Below are positions 32,826 through 41,037 of a stretch of DNA of 64,000 bases, one piece after another (the stretch's first letter is position 1; every line of letters starts with the position of its first letter). Below the pieces are notes generated by a model. It saw nothing but the letters and a program-made list of their open reading frames with translations. It was not told the DNA's origin and made no database searches. The translations under genes and the position numbers were made by a program. The DNA is from Pyxidicoccus fallax (GTDB lineage: Bacteria; Myxococcota; Myxococcia; Myxococcales; Myxococcaceae). The stretch lies in the NCBI RefSeq assembly GCF_012933655.1, contig NZ_JABBJJ010000024.1, forward strand, positions 1-64,000, written 5' to 3'.

Positions 32826-33347
32826 TCATCGGAAGTAGTCGGACCAATAGACAACCGCGCCGCTTCGCTCATCAACAAGCACGATATAGCCCCACTTGGC
32901 GGTCGCCATTCCGCCCAACGCCGGAGCAACCCGGAACACGGAGAAGCCCAGAGCCCGTAGCCGGGCACACGTCACTCTTCCCTCCTTGAGCGGAAATTCT
33001 TCAATTATGTCTATCGGAAGCGAAAGCACGCATTCACCTTGAATGGGCTCAAGCGCGTCTACAAGTGAGGGCACATCCTTGGAGGGGACAATAAAGACTC
33101 CGTGAGCCACATCCCAATCCAGATCGTGTCGCTGCACAATGTCCATCGCATTGGCCGGCACAAAGGAAGGGAGCCACTTACCGGAGCCCTTCCCTTCGGC
33201 ATGTGCCTGGTGCCCATGGGAGTAGCGTCAATCGATTCTCTTCGCCTGCGCGATGAACATCGAAAGCGCGACGACACCCGCCACAACGAGAACTGCAACT
33301 GCCACCGCCATGGCGAGCAGACGAAATCTACGGCGAGTCGCCCCCAT
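32826..33347 (-). pseudogene. RHS-associated (immunity-like) gene interrupted by in-frame TGA
   Basis: Read from ATG at 33347, the frame gives a 39-residue peptide with a hydrophobic segment (LLAMAVAVAVLVVAGVVALS) and ends at TGA (33228-33230). After this stop the same frame continues for 132 residues without interruption to 32826: HGHQAHAEGKGSGKWLPSFV, then VPANAMDIVQRHDLDWDVAHG and a final VLVDERSGAVVYWSDYF. The two halves look like one membrane-anchored protein of about 170 residues. A GTG at 33161 could restart the second half. It sits 120 bp downstream of rhs copy 1 on the same strand, the usual place for an immunity gene. Local GC is low. Alternatives are a sequencing error, real loss of function or reinitiation. 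Confidence 0.65.
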
Positions 33348-33467
33348 TTCTAATGCCTCTGCACCGGGCTAGGGCGTGGCAACCCTTTGTGGTTCCTGCA
33401 TCGTTCCACACACGAGTCGCCACGAAACCACGTCGATTTCCGCATGGTGAGCCCGCCGCGGCCGAGC

Positions 33468-36400
33468 TCAATAACGCCTCAAGCCCGACAGCTCCAATCG
33501 CTTCTTGCAGCCTGTATAACAGTTGTCGATCTTGCCACAGGCAGCGTCGACGGGGTGCTTCCAGATCTCCCTGGCGACCTCCTCGCCAATCTCATTCGCG
33601 GCGAAATCCTCTTCGTCGTACGTGCTCCCCCGTCCGTACCTGTCCATCAACTCCTTGTAGAAACCCGCGGCATTGCCAGTCCCGGGGCCGCAGCTCAGAG
33701 TGATCTGACATGCCATCTGGCAGTGGAGCATTTTGTCGTCCTGATTCGGGTTCGTGAACGCGAAATCAGCGGCGACTTCCGCCAGACACAGGGGTGTGTA
33801 CGGGAACTCCCCGTCTGGGTCCGTATACGTCACTGGGTTGTTGAGCGCGTAGGCGTATGTCGGAAGCGTCGGGCCTTGCCGAGCGAGTCCCTCGAGCTTC
33901 AGAGGCCGCTGCAACATGGGTTCAGGTTGTAGATATCGCCCATGGGAGGAGTCATAGTACCGGTTCCAGTTCTCGAACAGGTCCGTCTCCGCATCGTGGT
34001 ACTGCCCCGGGAAGCGCAGCGGCGTCCACAGAGGCTGCACGTTCGGCTGGTAGCGCTGGTACTCGTAGGCCGCCACGGAAACGCCGGTGTACGGATGGTT
34101 GGGGTATGCGCTGCACTCCGTGCCACAGTTCAACCCACCCTGCCCATCCGGGCAGCAATTGGACGCATTGGAGCTGAAATCGACCTTCACATGGCCCGCC
34201 GACGGGTGGACCCAGGACGTCCACGTCGGCCCGGCGAGGTGTCCCCCCATCGGGCCCCCCAGCGTTGCGCCAGTCGAGCCATCCTTCAGGGTCACGAAAT
34301 CGAGAAGCGTCGCGCCATTCGACTCCGTGTCCACGGCGCCCAGGAGCACGCGCATCCGCACGACTGTATTGGGATTGGCCGCCCCCGCCACCGGCTGCGT
34401 GAAGTCCGCCAGCGTCGCGTTCAGTCCATGGGCATAGGGATTCGCCGTCCCCCCTGAGAGCACCACGCGATTCACGTGACCAAACGGGTCGTAGTCCGCA
34501 GCTCCCGCCACTTTGTAGGTGCCATTGAGCATCAGCACCGGCTTCATGAGGTGGTCCGACACGGGGAAGTAGAGCCCGCAGTCCGCGGGCTCTCCATTGC
34601 GTCCACAGGCAGGGGAGAAGGTGGTGGTGGTCGAGAACTCGGACTGCCGCACCCATCCCGCGTCGAACCGGCCACGCACCATGACGACGGGCCGTCCATC
34701 CAACCAGACATAGTCATCCTCGACGTAACCACTCCCCACGTCGAGCGACGCATTCCCCCGGTCGCTGAGCAACTGGTTGGAGACATCGTGGAAGTACTCG
34801 TCGGAGACGCCGGTGGGGTACACCTTCAGGCGACGCCGGTTGAACGCGTCGAAGAAGTAGTTGTACGCAACCCCGTTCACCATTGCCGCCTTGAAGACCG
34901 TGTCCGATGCACTCGACTGCACGCCCCCGGCCGTCCCAGAGCTGGCCCCGTAGCTGAAGTCCAGCGCCCTGCCGCCCTGCCGCCCTCCGGACTCCGCCAC
35001 CTGGACCACGCGCCCATCCGCATCGAACGCGTAGGCCGTTTCGCTGGCGGTGTCACAGCTCGAAGCCACGGAGACGAGCTGGTCCACCCCCGGTGTCGTC
35101 CCGTACTGAAGGTCCATCACCTGGGCGCTTCCGTCCTGGCAGGTACCATTCGTCAGGCCGGTGCGATTGCCACGGCCGTCGTACTGGTAGCTCTGGGCGC
35201 TGAACGCCCCGCCGGCAGCCGCCACGTTCCCGGCGGGCCGGGAGGCCGACGTCAGCCGCAGCATCCCGTCATAGGCATACGTCTCCGTGCGCGGCACCGT
35301 GGCCCCCAGCAGACACGTATCAATCCGCGCCACCTGGTCCGCCGCCCACGTGTACGTCCGCTTGTAGAGGTCCTGGGTGGTGCCGTAGGGCACGCTGATG
35401 AGCTTCGTCACCCAGAGGCTCCGCAGGCGCCCGGTCGAATCCCCCGGCGCAACGGGGCGCGTCGCCGAACATTCGCTTCCGGCCGCGGGCGGGACGGTTG
35501 CATCCCCGCCCAGCAGAGCCTCCACCCGAACCCTGTCATTGCTCACGGGGGATTTGATGACGTAGCTGCGCAGCCCTCCGAACGGCTCCCAGTAGATGTC
35601 CTCGATGACTCGGTTCACCGAGGTGTTGGTCTGCCAGGCACCATTGTAGAGCGGAATCTCGATGCTCTGGACCCGGTCGGCGGTGGCGCTGTAGCCGTAG
35701 ACGTATTTCACCGTGCGCCCATGCGGGTACTTGATGGAAGTCACCCTTCCATTGCGCGTGTACGCGTACTCGGTGATGGGGTTGGCATCACTGCTCGTGC
35801 TCGCGGTGCACGTCGTATTGCCCGTCCTCAGGCGGATCTCCTTGGAGACCCAGCCCTCCTGCGTGTAGGCGTACCAGGTCTTCCCGAAGGAATCCTCCCG
35901 CCAGAGCAGACGTCCCTGGGTGAGCGCCGGCTGCGGGCACGACGCATCCAGGGTTCCATCCGAATCATAGCCCATGCGGTACAACAGCTCGCTCCCGCTC
36001 GTGGAAGCAGCCACCGCCTCCTTCACCCGCCCGAGCGAGTCGTAGGTGTACGCAAGCCAGGACGCGCTCGCGAGCTGCTGCGGAGTCTGCTTGAAGAGGA
36101 CCTGGCCATTCGCCCCGTACGCCATCCGCGTCGGCCCCTGCGCCGTGGGCAGCGACACCGCCACGAGGTTGCCGAAGTCGTCATGCCTGTACGTCGCCGC
36201 CGGCTGCGTGCACGCGCTGCAATCCCCAGGCGTGGCATTGGCAGGGCAGCCCATGCGCACCTCCGAGACATTGCCGTGCGCATCGTGCGCGATGCAGGTC
36301 CGGCTCGGAGCACTTCCCGCGGAGACATAGGCATCGACGCCTGTCAGCCGGTCCGCCCTGTCATAGTACAAGCTGTTGCACAGCGAAGAGAGCGGCAGCC

Positions 36401-39400
36401 CGAGCGCGCTCGCCCCTCCACACCAGGCCGGAGGACCATTGTAGGCGTTGCCCACGCCGACCAGGTTGTCCGCACCATCGTAGAGGCGCGTCCGGGTGAA
36501 GGCCCCGGGGCCGGTACCCGTCCGCTCCAGGGTGGGCCGCCGGTGGGCGTCCGCCGCGTACTCCCGGACCTTGCGCACCTCACCGGGTGAAGCCGCATTG
36601 CAAGCGGAGCCCGGGGGACACCCCAGGTAGGTCTCGCTCTTCAGGGTGCCATCGGGCCAGTAGGCATAGACAATCTTTTCGCTCCAGCCACTCCCGATGG
36701 AATCACCCGAGGTGGCGCGCCACTGGAGCTTGTCCGAGAGAACGCCCCCGGAGCACCCGCTGGTGCCAGTCCCCGTACGGTAACAATAGACATCGTAGTT
36801 CCCGGCTGGGTTCTCGGCCGCTTGCAGCTTGTTGGCATGATACGAGAAGCTCACCTGGGACGAGCTGCCCACCTTGCGCATCCGCATCTGGGTTCCCAGA
36901 TACCAATAGGTGGTGACGATGCCGTTCGCGTCGGTGACCTGCCTCGGCATGCCATTCTGCGTGTAATCATCGAAGGTCGTCACCAGACCGGTGCGTCCCG
37001 GAAGCCCGCACCCCGTCGTGCCTCCCGACGTGTACTGCGTCGTCTTCCACAGCTGGTTGCGGCGGTCCCCCGACTCGTTGCTCCCCCAGTAGTGGTATTG
37101 CGTGACGGGAACGTCCACCCCCGCGGGGCAGTCCGTGGCGTTCTCGCCATCCACCCAGCAGGGACCATGCACTTCCACGACCCGGTCCAGCGGGTCCGCC
37201 TGGGTCTCTCCCGAGCACGTCCGGGTGGTCAGGTAGAAGGTCCCCAGGAAGCGCTGCTGCTCGCTCCAGGTCCCCGTCCCCGGGTCATACGTCTGCGTCC
37301 AGCCCGAGCGAATCCGCGCGCTCACCCGCTGGGTTCCCGGCGCGTAGACCCAGCGCGTCCGGGCCATCCCCGCGCCATCCATCGCCGACGGCCGCTCCTC
37401 GGTCTCCACGCGCTGCTCGGCACCCGGGCCATAGCTGTAGGAGTAGAACGTCTCCTCGAGCGCCCCCGCGCCCGTGCTGTCCAGCGCGCCTTTCTTCACC
37501 GCGGTGCGCTCGAGCAACTGGGACGACACTCCGGCGGGAGGCGCTTGATGCACATAGACCTCCCAGAAGTCCCGCTTGTTCTTGCGCGCGAACTCGTGGG
37601 CGGGCAGCCCGCCAGGAACCGGGCACGTCCACTCCGAGCGCGTGGAGCCCTCGGAGCAGAACGGAGCGCCGCCACAGCTGTCCGTCTTGCGATAGACGCG
37701 AGGCGCCAGCGTGGTGCCATGGGCCTCGATGAGGTCGAACCGCGTGGACAGGAAGGAAGAGCCCGCGCTGCCATCGCCCTTGCCCGAGTTGGAATCGAGG
37801 ATGACCTGGCTGCGCAGGGGCCCCACGCAACACGTGGAGGACGGGTCGCAGGCGCTCGTGCCATTCCACGTCAACGACAGGTTCTCGCTCAACGCCTGGG
37901 ACGTGGCGACGCGCCCGTTGGAATCATACGTATGCCGCATCACCACCGTTCCCCCGCGGCTGCGGCTGAACTCGTTGGCGGAGTACGCGTACGTGTCGAT
38001 GATATGCGTCTCGGAATTGCTGCTCGACCCCCAGCGCCCGGCCACAATCGTCGTGGCGGTGGCCAACCGTCCCGGCCGCTCGGTGGTGCCGTCGAGCGTG
38101 TAGGCATACTCGGCGGTCTTTATCTGCCACTCGGACGTCCCGCTCTGGCTCAGCTGGCTCACATACCAGAGCACGCACTGCGACTGGCCGGTGGCCGTGG
38201 ACAGGGCCTTGTATTGGAAGCTCACCCCGCCGCCCGAGCGGGTCCTGACGTGGGTGAGATAGGGATTGCCCACCATGTCGGGGGGAATGGTGCCGGAGCA
38301 GCCTCCCGCTCCGGCGCCGGTGCGGGAGTACTGCAAGGTCGCGACGGACTTCCCCCGGTACCGGACCTCCGTGAGGAAATAGTGGGAGGGCTTTCCCGCG
38401 AAGCGGGCAATGGGGTTCGCGAAGACGAGCTCCCTACCGGACGACTCCTTCAAGACGAAGCCAGAAGCGTTGCGGGTCAGGACGTGCCGGATGGAGGGGT
38501 TCGCCGAATGGGGTGACGCGGTGCACGTCGAGCCCGCGCAGGGCGCGAAGCGAATGGCACCGCCCTCCAGGTCGCGGACGGTCCAGACGTTCGCCGAGAG
38601 GCTGATGAAGCTGTAGTAGGTGTGCCACCAGAGCAGCGAGTCCGGATTGGCTGGACTGGGGCCGAAGGGCTTCACCATGCCCTTCGCGGAGAAGTCATGA
38701 AACCAGGCCCGCTCGTCGGAGTTGAACATCCGGTAGAGGCTCAGGTCCAGCTCCGGGTCGGGCAGGTTGACGTCGACGAGCCTCAGGTAGCTATTCCCCC
38801 CGCCGATATCGAACGGGTCTCCCTGCTCGGTCTCGGGACGGCACGTCTCGTCCTCGTCGCCAGGCGTGGGCCCATCCCCGATGGGTCCCATGGGAGCCGG
38901 AGGACCGGGAGGCGCCGGAGGCGGATTGGACTCCGGCGCGGGAGGGTTGGTTCCTCCATCGTTCGGAGGCGTGGGAATGCCATCATCCGGCGAGCCACTG
39001 CAGTCGTTGTCCACGCCGTCGTAGACCTCTGGCTCCTGCCCGGGCCGGAGACCTCCCTCGCATTCGGAGCGCAGGTTCCGCAGCCGCCCCGACTGCTGGT
39101 CGTAGCCGTCGTGTTTCACCACGCACGTGCCCGTGTTGTAGCAACTCCCCGGCCCTGGCGAGCAGGACTTCCCATCCTCGCAGGGCCACTGCGGACCGCC
39201 ATCCGGCTGCGTGCCTCCATCCGGCGGGACGCCCCCGTCCACGTAACAGGACGCGGCTCCACCCACCTTGCCGACGTTCTCCTTGGGGCAGGGGTAGTCT
39301 GTCTGGCAGCAGGTCTTGCCGCAGACGTTGGGCGACCCATCACAGCTGCAACTCATCACGTAGTATGCGCCCTCACCTACCTGCGCGCAGACACGGATGT

Positions 39401-39506
39401 CCGCGCTCGCGGCACCGGACGCCAGGAACACCGCCAGCGCGACATGGGCAAAATAGCCGCCCCACGAGGAGATCCCGCGCTCGCGTGCATCATTGAATAA
39501 GGACAT
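33468..39506 (-). CDS. Secreted RHS/YD-repeat protein, copy 1
   Basis: The 2012-residue protein has a Sec-type signal (ALAVFLASGAASA), not a PAAR or VgrG adaptor. A Cys-rich and Pro/Gly/Asp-rich head follows, including the MopE-like metal-binding motif DGVDNDCSG near residue 164. From about 210 on come RHS/YD repeats (for example YDGRGNRTG, YDSLGRVK, YAFDADGRV) that build the shell. The shell closes with RFPGQYHDAETDLFENWNRY and DPDGE near 1897. The remaining roughly 112 residues are the variable tip, with DKMLHCQMACQITLSCG and DEEDFAANEIGEE. Tips of RHS proteins are usually toxins or effectors released by self-cleavage. This tip is not recognised. The downstream gene on the same strand (33347) is the likely immunity partner. 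Confidence 0.9.
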   Translation of the reverse strand: MSLFNDARERGISSWGGYFAHVALAVFLASGAASADIRVCAQVGEGAYYVMSCSCDGSPNVCGKTCCQTDYPCPKENVGKVGGAASCYVDGGVPPDGGTQPDGGPQWPCEDGKSCSPGPGSCYNTGTCVVKHDGYDQQSGRLRNLRSECEGGLRPGQEPEVYDGVDNDCSGSPDDGIPTPPNDGGTNPPAPESNPPPAPPGPPAPMGPIGDGPTPGDEDETCRPETEQGDPFDIGGGNSYLRLVDVNLPDPELDLSLYRMFNSDERAWFHDFSAKGMVKPFGPSPANPDSLLWWHTYYSFISLSANVWTVRDLEGGAIRFAPCAGSTCTASPHSANPSIRHVLTRNASGFVLKESSGRELVFANPIARFAGKPSHYFLTEVRYRGKSVATLQYSRTGAGAGGCSGTIPPDMVGNPYLTHVRTRSGGGVSFQYKALSTATGQSQCVLWYVSQLSQSGTSEWQIKTAEYAYTLDGTTERPGRLATATTIVAGRWGSSSNSETHIIDTYAYSANEFSRSRGGTVVMRHTYDSNGRVATSQALSENLSLTWNGTSACDPSSTCCVGPLRSQVILDSNSGKGDGSAGSSFLSTRFDLIEAHGTTLAPRVYRKTDSCGGAPFCSEGSTRSEWTCPVPGGLPAHEFARKNKRDFWEVYVHQAPPAGVSSQLLERTAVKKGALDSTGAGALEETFYSYSYGPGAEQRVETEERPSAMDGAGMARTRWVYAPGTQRVSARIRSGWTQTYDPGTGTWSEQQRFLGTFYLTTRTCSGETQADPLDRVVEVHGPCWVDGENATDCPAGVDVPVTQYHYWGSNESGDRRNQLWKTTQYTSGGTTGCGLPGRTGLVTTFDDYTQNGMPRQVTDANGIVTTYWYLGTQMRMRKVGSSSQVSFSYHANKLQAAENPAGNYDVYCYRTGTGTSGCSGGVLSDKLQWRATSGDSIGSGWSEKIVYAYWPDGTLKSETYLGCPPGSACNAASPGEVRKVREYAADAHRRPTLERTGTGPGAFTRTRLYDGADNLVGVGNAYNGPPAWCGGASALGLPLSSLCNSLYYDRADRLTGVDAYVSAGSAPSRTCIAHDAHGNVSEVRMGCPANATPGDCSACTQPAATYRHDDFGNLVAVSLPTAQGPTRMAYGANGQVLFKQTPQQLASASWLAYTYDSLGRVKEAVAASTSGSELLYRMGYDSDGTLDASCPQPALTQGRLLWREDSFGKTWYAYTQEGWVSKEIRLRTGNTTCTASTSSDANPITEYAYTRNGRVTSIKYPHGRTVKYVYGYSATADRVQSIEIPLYNGAWQTNTSVNRVIEDIYWEPFGGLRSYVIKSPVSNDRVRVEALLGGDATVPPAAGSECSATRPVAPGDSTGRLRSLWVTKLISVPYGTTQDLYKRTYTWAADQVARIDTCLLGATVPRTETYAYDGMLRLTSASRPAGNVAAAGGAFSAQSYQYDGRGNRTGLTNGTCQDGSAQVMDLQYGTTPGVDQLVSVASSCDTASETAYAFDADGRVVQVAESGGRQGGRALDFSYGASSGTAGGVQSSASDTVFKAAMVNGVAYNYFFDAFNRRRLKVYPTGVSDEYFHDVSNQLLSDRGNASLDVGSGYVEDDYVWLDGRPVVMVRGRFDAGWVRQSEFSTTTTFSPACGRNGEPADCGLYFPVSDHLMKPVLMLNGTYKVAGAADYDPFGHVNRVVLSGGTANPYAHGLNATLADFTQPVAGAANPNTVVRMRVLLGAVDTESNGATLLDFVTLKDGSTGATLGGPMGGHLAGPTWTSWVHPSAGHVKVDFSSNASNCCPDGQGGLNCGTECSAYPNHPYTGVSVAAYEYQRYQPNVQPLWTPLRFPGQYHDAETDLFENWNRYYDSSHGRYLQPEPMLQRPLKLEGLARQGPTLPTYAYALNNPVTYTDPDGEFPYTPLCLAEVAADFAFTNPNQDDKMLHCQMACQITLSCGPGTGNAAGFYKELMDRYGRGSTYDEEDFAANEIGEEVAREIWKHPVDAACGKIDNCYTGCKKRLELSGLRRY

Positions 39507-39589
39507 GTTTTTTTACGCAGTCAGATAGGAATGGAAGGGTGCCGGCCCGAAGCCGACGGCGGCACACCGCGTCTCGGCTCGCGAACGAC

Positions 39590-39928
39590 TCAGCTCGCCG
39601 GAGGCACGCACATCTGGTTGTTGGGGCCCGGGTAGATCTGCGAGCAGCGCCACTGCGGGGGGCACTCGGCGGACGACACGCACCGCTGGCTACAGACGTA
39701 GCCCGACTCCCGCTGGGGCCGGACGTGCAGACACACCCCGGACGTGCACTCGGAGGCGCCCGCCTGGGTGCAGTCCTCACCCACGCTCTTGGTGGCCGCC
39801 AGGGCCTGCGAGGGTCGGTGCTCCGTCAATACCGGCGCAACCGCGGGGCTCGTCTCGGGAACGCGCACGTCCCCGCATCCGACGGCCATCCACGACAACA
39901 CCACTGCCACTCCAGCACGTCGGAACAC
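39590..39928 (-). CDS. Cys-rich lipoprotein upstream of rhs copy 1
   Basis: GTG at 39928 is preferred because GGAGGGG precedes it and the same GGAGGGGT(G/C)...GTGTTCCGACG context recurs at 47243 in front of the paralogue; an upstream codon at 39952 is the alternative. The 112-residue protein has a lipoprotein-like signal (VLSWMAVGCGD) and a C-terminal disulphide-rich segment with eight Cys: GEDCTQAGASECTSGVCLHV and YVCSQRCVSSAECPPQWRCS. Such Cys patterns resemble small secreted domains in myxobacterial surface proteins. It lies 83 bp before the RHS gene and is likely in the same transcript. Confidence 0.75.
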   Translation of the reverse strand: MFRRAGVAVVLSWMAVGCGDVRVPETSPAVAPVLTEHRPSQALAATKSVGEDCTQAGASECTSGVCLHVRPQRESGYVCSQRCVSSAECPPQWRCSQIYPGPNNQMCVPPAS

Positions 39929-39939
39929 GCACCCCTCCG

Positions 39940-40341
39940 GGCGGATTGCCAATCACCCCAATGTTGACAATCCATCAGTCGGAGTCCCATTTGCCGCCGG
40001 AGAAGTCAAGGCACCAGGCGAGACATCATGGAAACAGCCACACATGTCCGGCGAATGCTTACAGCAGTCTTGTTCAGCCGCCAGCCCCGGGGGATGGAGC
40101 GCGGCCCCACCGCCGGTCATCCATTATCCTTGCCGCCGGACGCGGATGGCCTGCATTCAGGATAAACGCCAACACCAGACAGGCCCGGCTATCATGTCAT
40201 TCGAGAGGCCACTGGCACGCACCTTTTCGAACTCAAGTGCCTTCCAACGCGACTTCGGATTTTGGTAGCCGAACTGCCTGGCAAGACGGATGAGCGCAGC
40301 CGCCTCCAGCTCGCGCCCACTCGACAGCCACCCCTCCGCGA
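39940..40341. repeat. Diverged repeat R1 with remnant of a reverse-strand gene
   Basis: About 400 bp here match R2 (47255-47660) at many short stretches, such as TTGACAATCCATCA, TCCCATTTGCCGCCG, CTGGCACGCACC and GGCAAGACGGATGAGCGC. On the reverse strand its inner part (40157 to about 40310) encodes EAAALIRLARQFGYQNP and ALEFEKVRASGLSNDM, the C-terminal end of a repeat protein whose start is missing. The outer part, next to the lipoprotein genes, probably holds their promoter since it is conserved in both copies. Confidence 0.65.
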
Positions 40342-40360
40342 TTGCCGCAGGCTGACGGAG

Positions 40361-40579
40361 CTGACCTTCTACTGGGCCGCGAAGCGGCCGAAGCGGCTGG
40401 GTGTGCCCGTGCTGCCGAACGTGGTGGCGGCGGTGGGCACGCGGATGCGCCAGTGTCACGTGGACCTGGACGCGCGGCTGCACTCGAGCGTGGAGCCGGG
40501 CTACGGCGGCATGGGCGTGGTGGTGGCGCCCGGGGCGGTGGTGGCTGGGATTCCCGGACGAGAGCTGAAGCGCAAGTGA
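40361..40579 (+). pseudogene. Truncated copy of the hexapeptide acetyltransferase
   Basis: This 219-base block matches 32315-32725 from CTGAC to the stop codon, with one in-frame 192-base deletion. The deletion lies between two 11-base direct repeats of the intact gene (GTGGCGCCTGG at 32477 and 32669), of which one copy remains at 40523. The lost part is most of the hexapeptide helix, so the remnant cannot fold as the enzyme. It joins repeat R1 on its left and meets the immunity gene of the second RHS module 11 bases to its right, tail to tail. Confidence 0.9.
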
Positions 40580-40590
40580 ATTGATTTGGA

Positions 40591-41037
40591 TCAACTGCCT
40601 CGCTCGGGCCGCCGGAAGCTGACCCGCCTGGTCCAACTGGAGAAGCCTCCGACCGTGCTCGCGTCTGAGGCCTGCACGAGTTCAATGCTCAGTCCCCTGT
40701 CCATCCATCGATAGGTCATCGTCTCTGTCCCAGTCTCGATGTCCGGCTCACCATATTCCGACATGAACTGGCTGAGTAGATTGGCAGGCACCAGAAACTC
40801 GATATCCAGGGTAACGAGTCGCTCTCGGTCAAAGGACACACACATGCGCTGCTTTTCGCTCTCGCCGCACCATTTCCCGTCGGACTCGAGCTTGAGTCCC
40901 GGAAATTGCTTCAGCACGGCTGCCTTTGGCTTCTTCCAGACCCCCGAAAGAAACCCAGAGTCGGAGTTGGCCTCTGGTGGGGCCCGATGCGTGCAACTCA
41001 ACTGAGCAATTGCAACCACCACAATCGCGGCTTTCAT
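40591..41037 (-). CDS. Lipoprotein, likely immunity partner of rhs copy 2
   Basis: ATG at 41037 overlaps the rhs copy 2 stop by four bases (ATGA) and has GGGGGGAG in front. The 148-residue product has a short lipoprotein signal (IVVVAIAQLSCTH). The mature part, with KAAVLKQFPGLKLESDGKWC and RMCVSFDRERLVTLDIEFLV, looks like a small alpha/beta domain and is unrelated to the gene after copy 1. Position directly after the RHS tip, the coupling and the periplasmic location suggest immunity to a toxin acting in the envelope. The family is not recognised and the GC content is lower than in the flanking operon. Confidence 0.75.
   Translation of the reverse strand: MKAAIVVVAIAQLSCTHRAPPEANSDSGFLSGVWKKPKAAVLKQFPGLKLESDGKWCGESEKQRMCVSFDRERLVTLDIEFLVPANLLSQFMSEYGEPDIETGTETMTYRWMDRGLSIELVQASDASTVGGFSSWTRRVSFRRPERGS

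Noticed and set aside
33059-33298. 79-residue reverse frame near the immunity-like gene
   Set aside because: It is an out-of-frame reading of the interrupted gene with Arg/Ser-rich content and no features.
40157-40636. 159-residue reverse gene across the acetyltransferase remnant
   Set aside because: Its first two thirds are the antisense of the truncated acetyltransferase; only the last third resembles real coding sequence.
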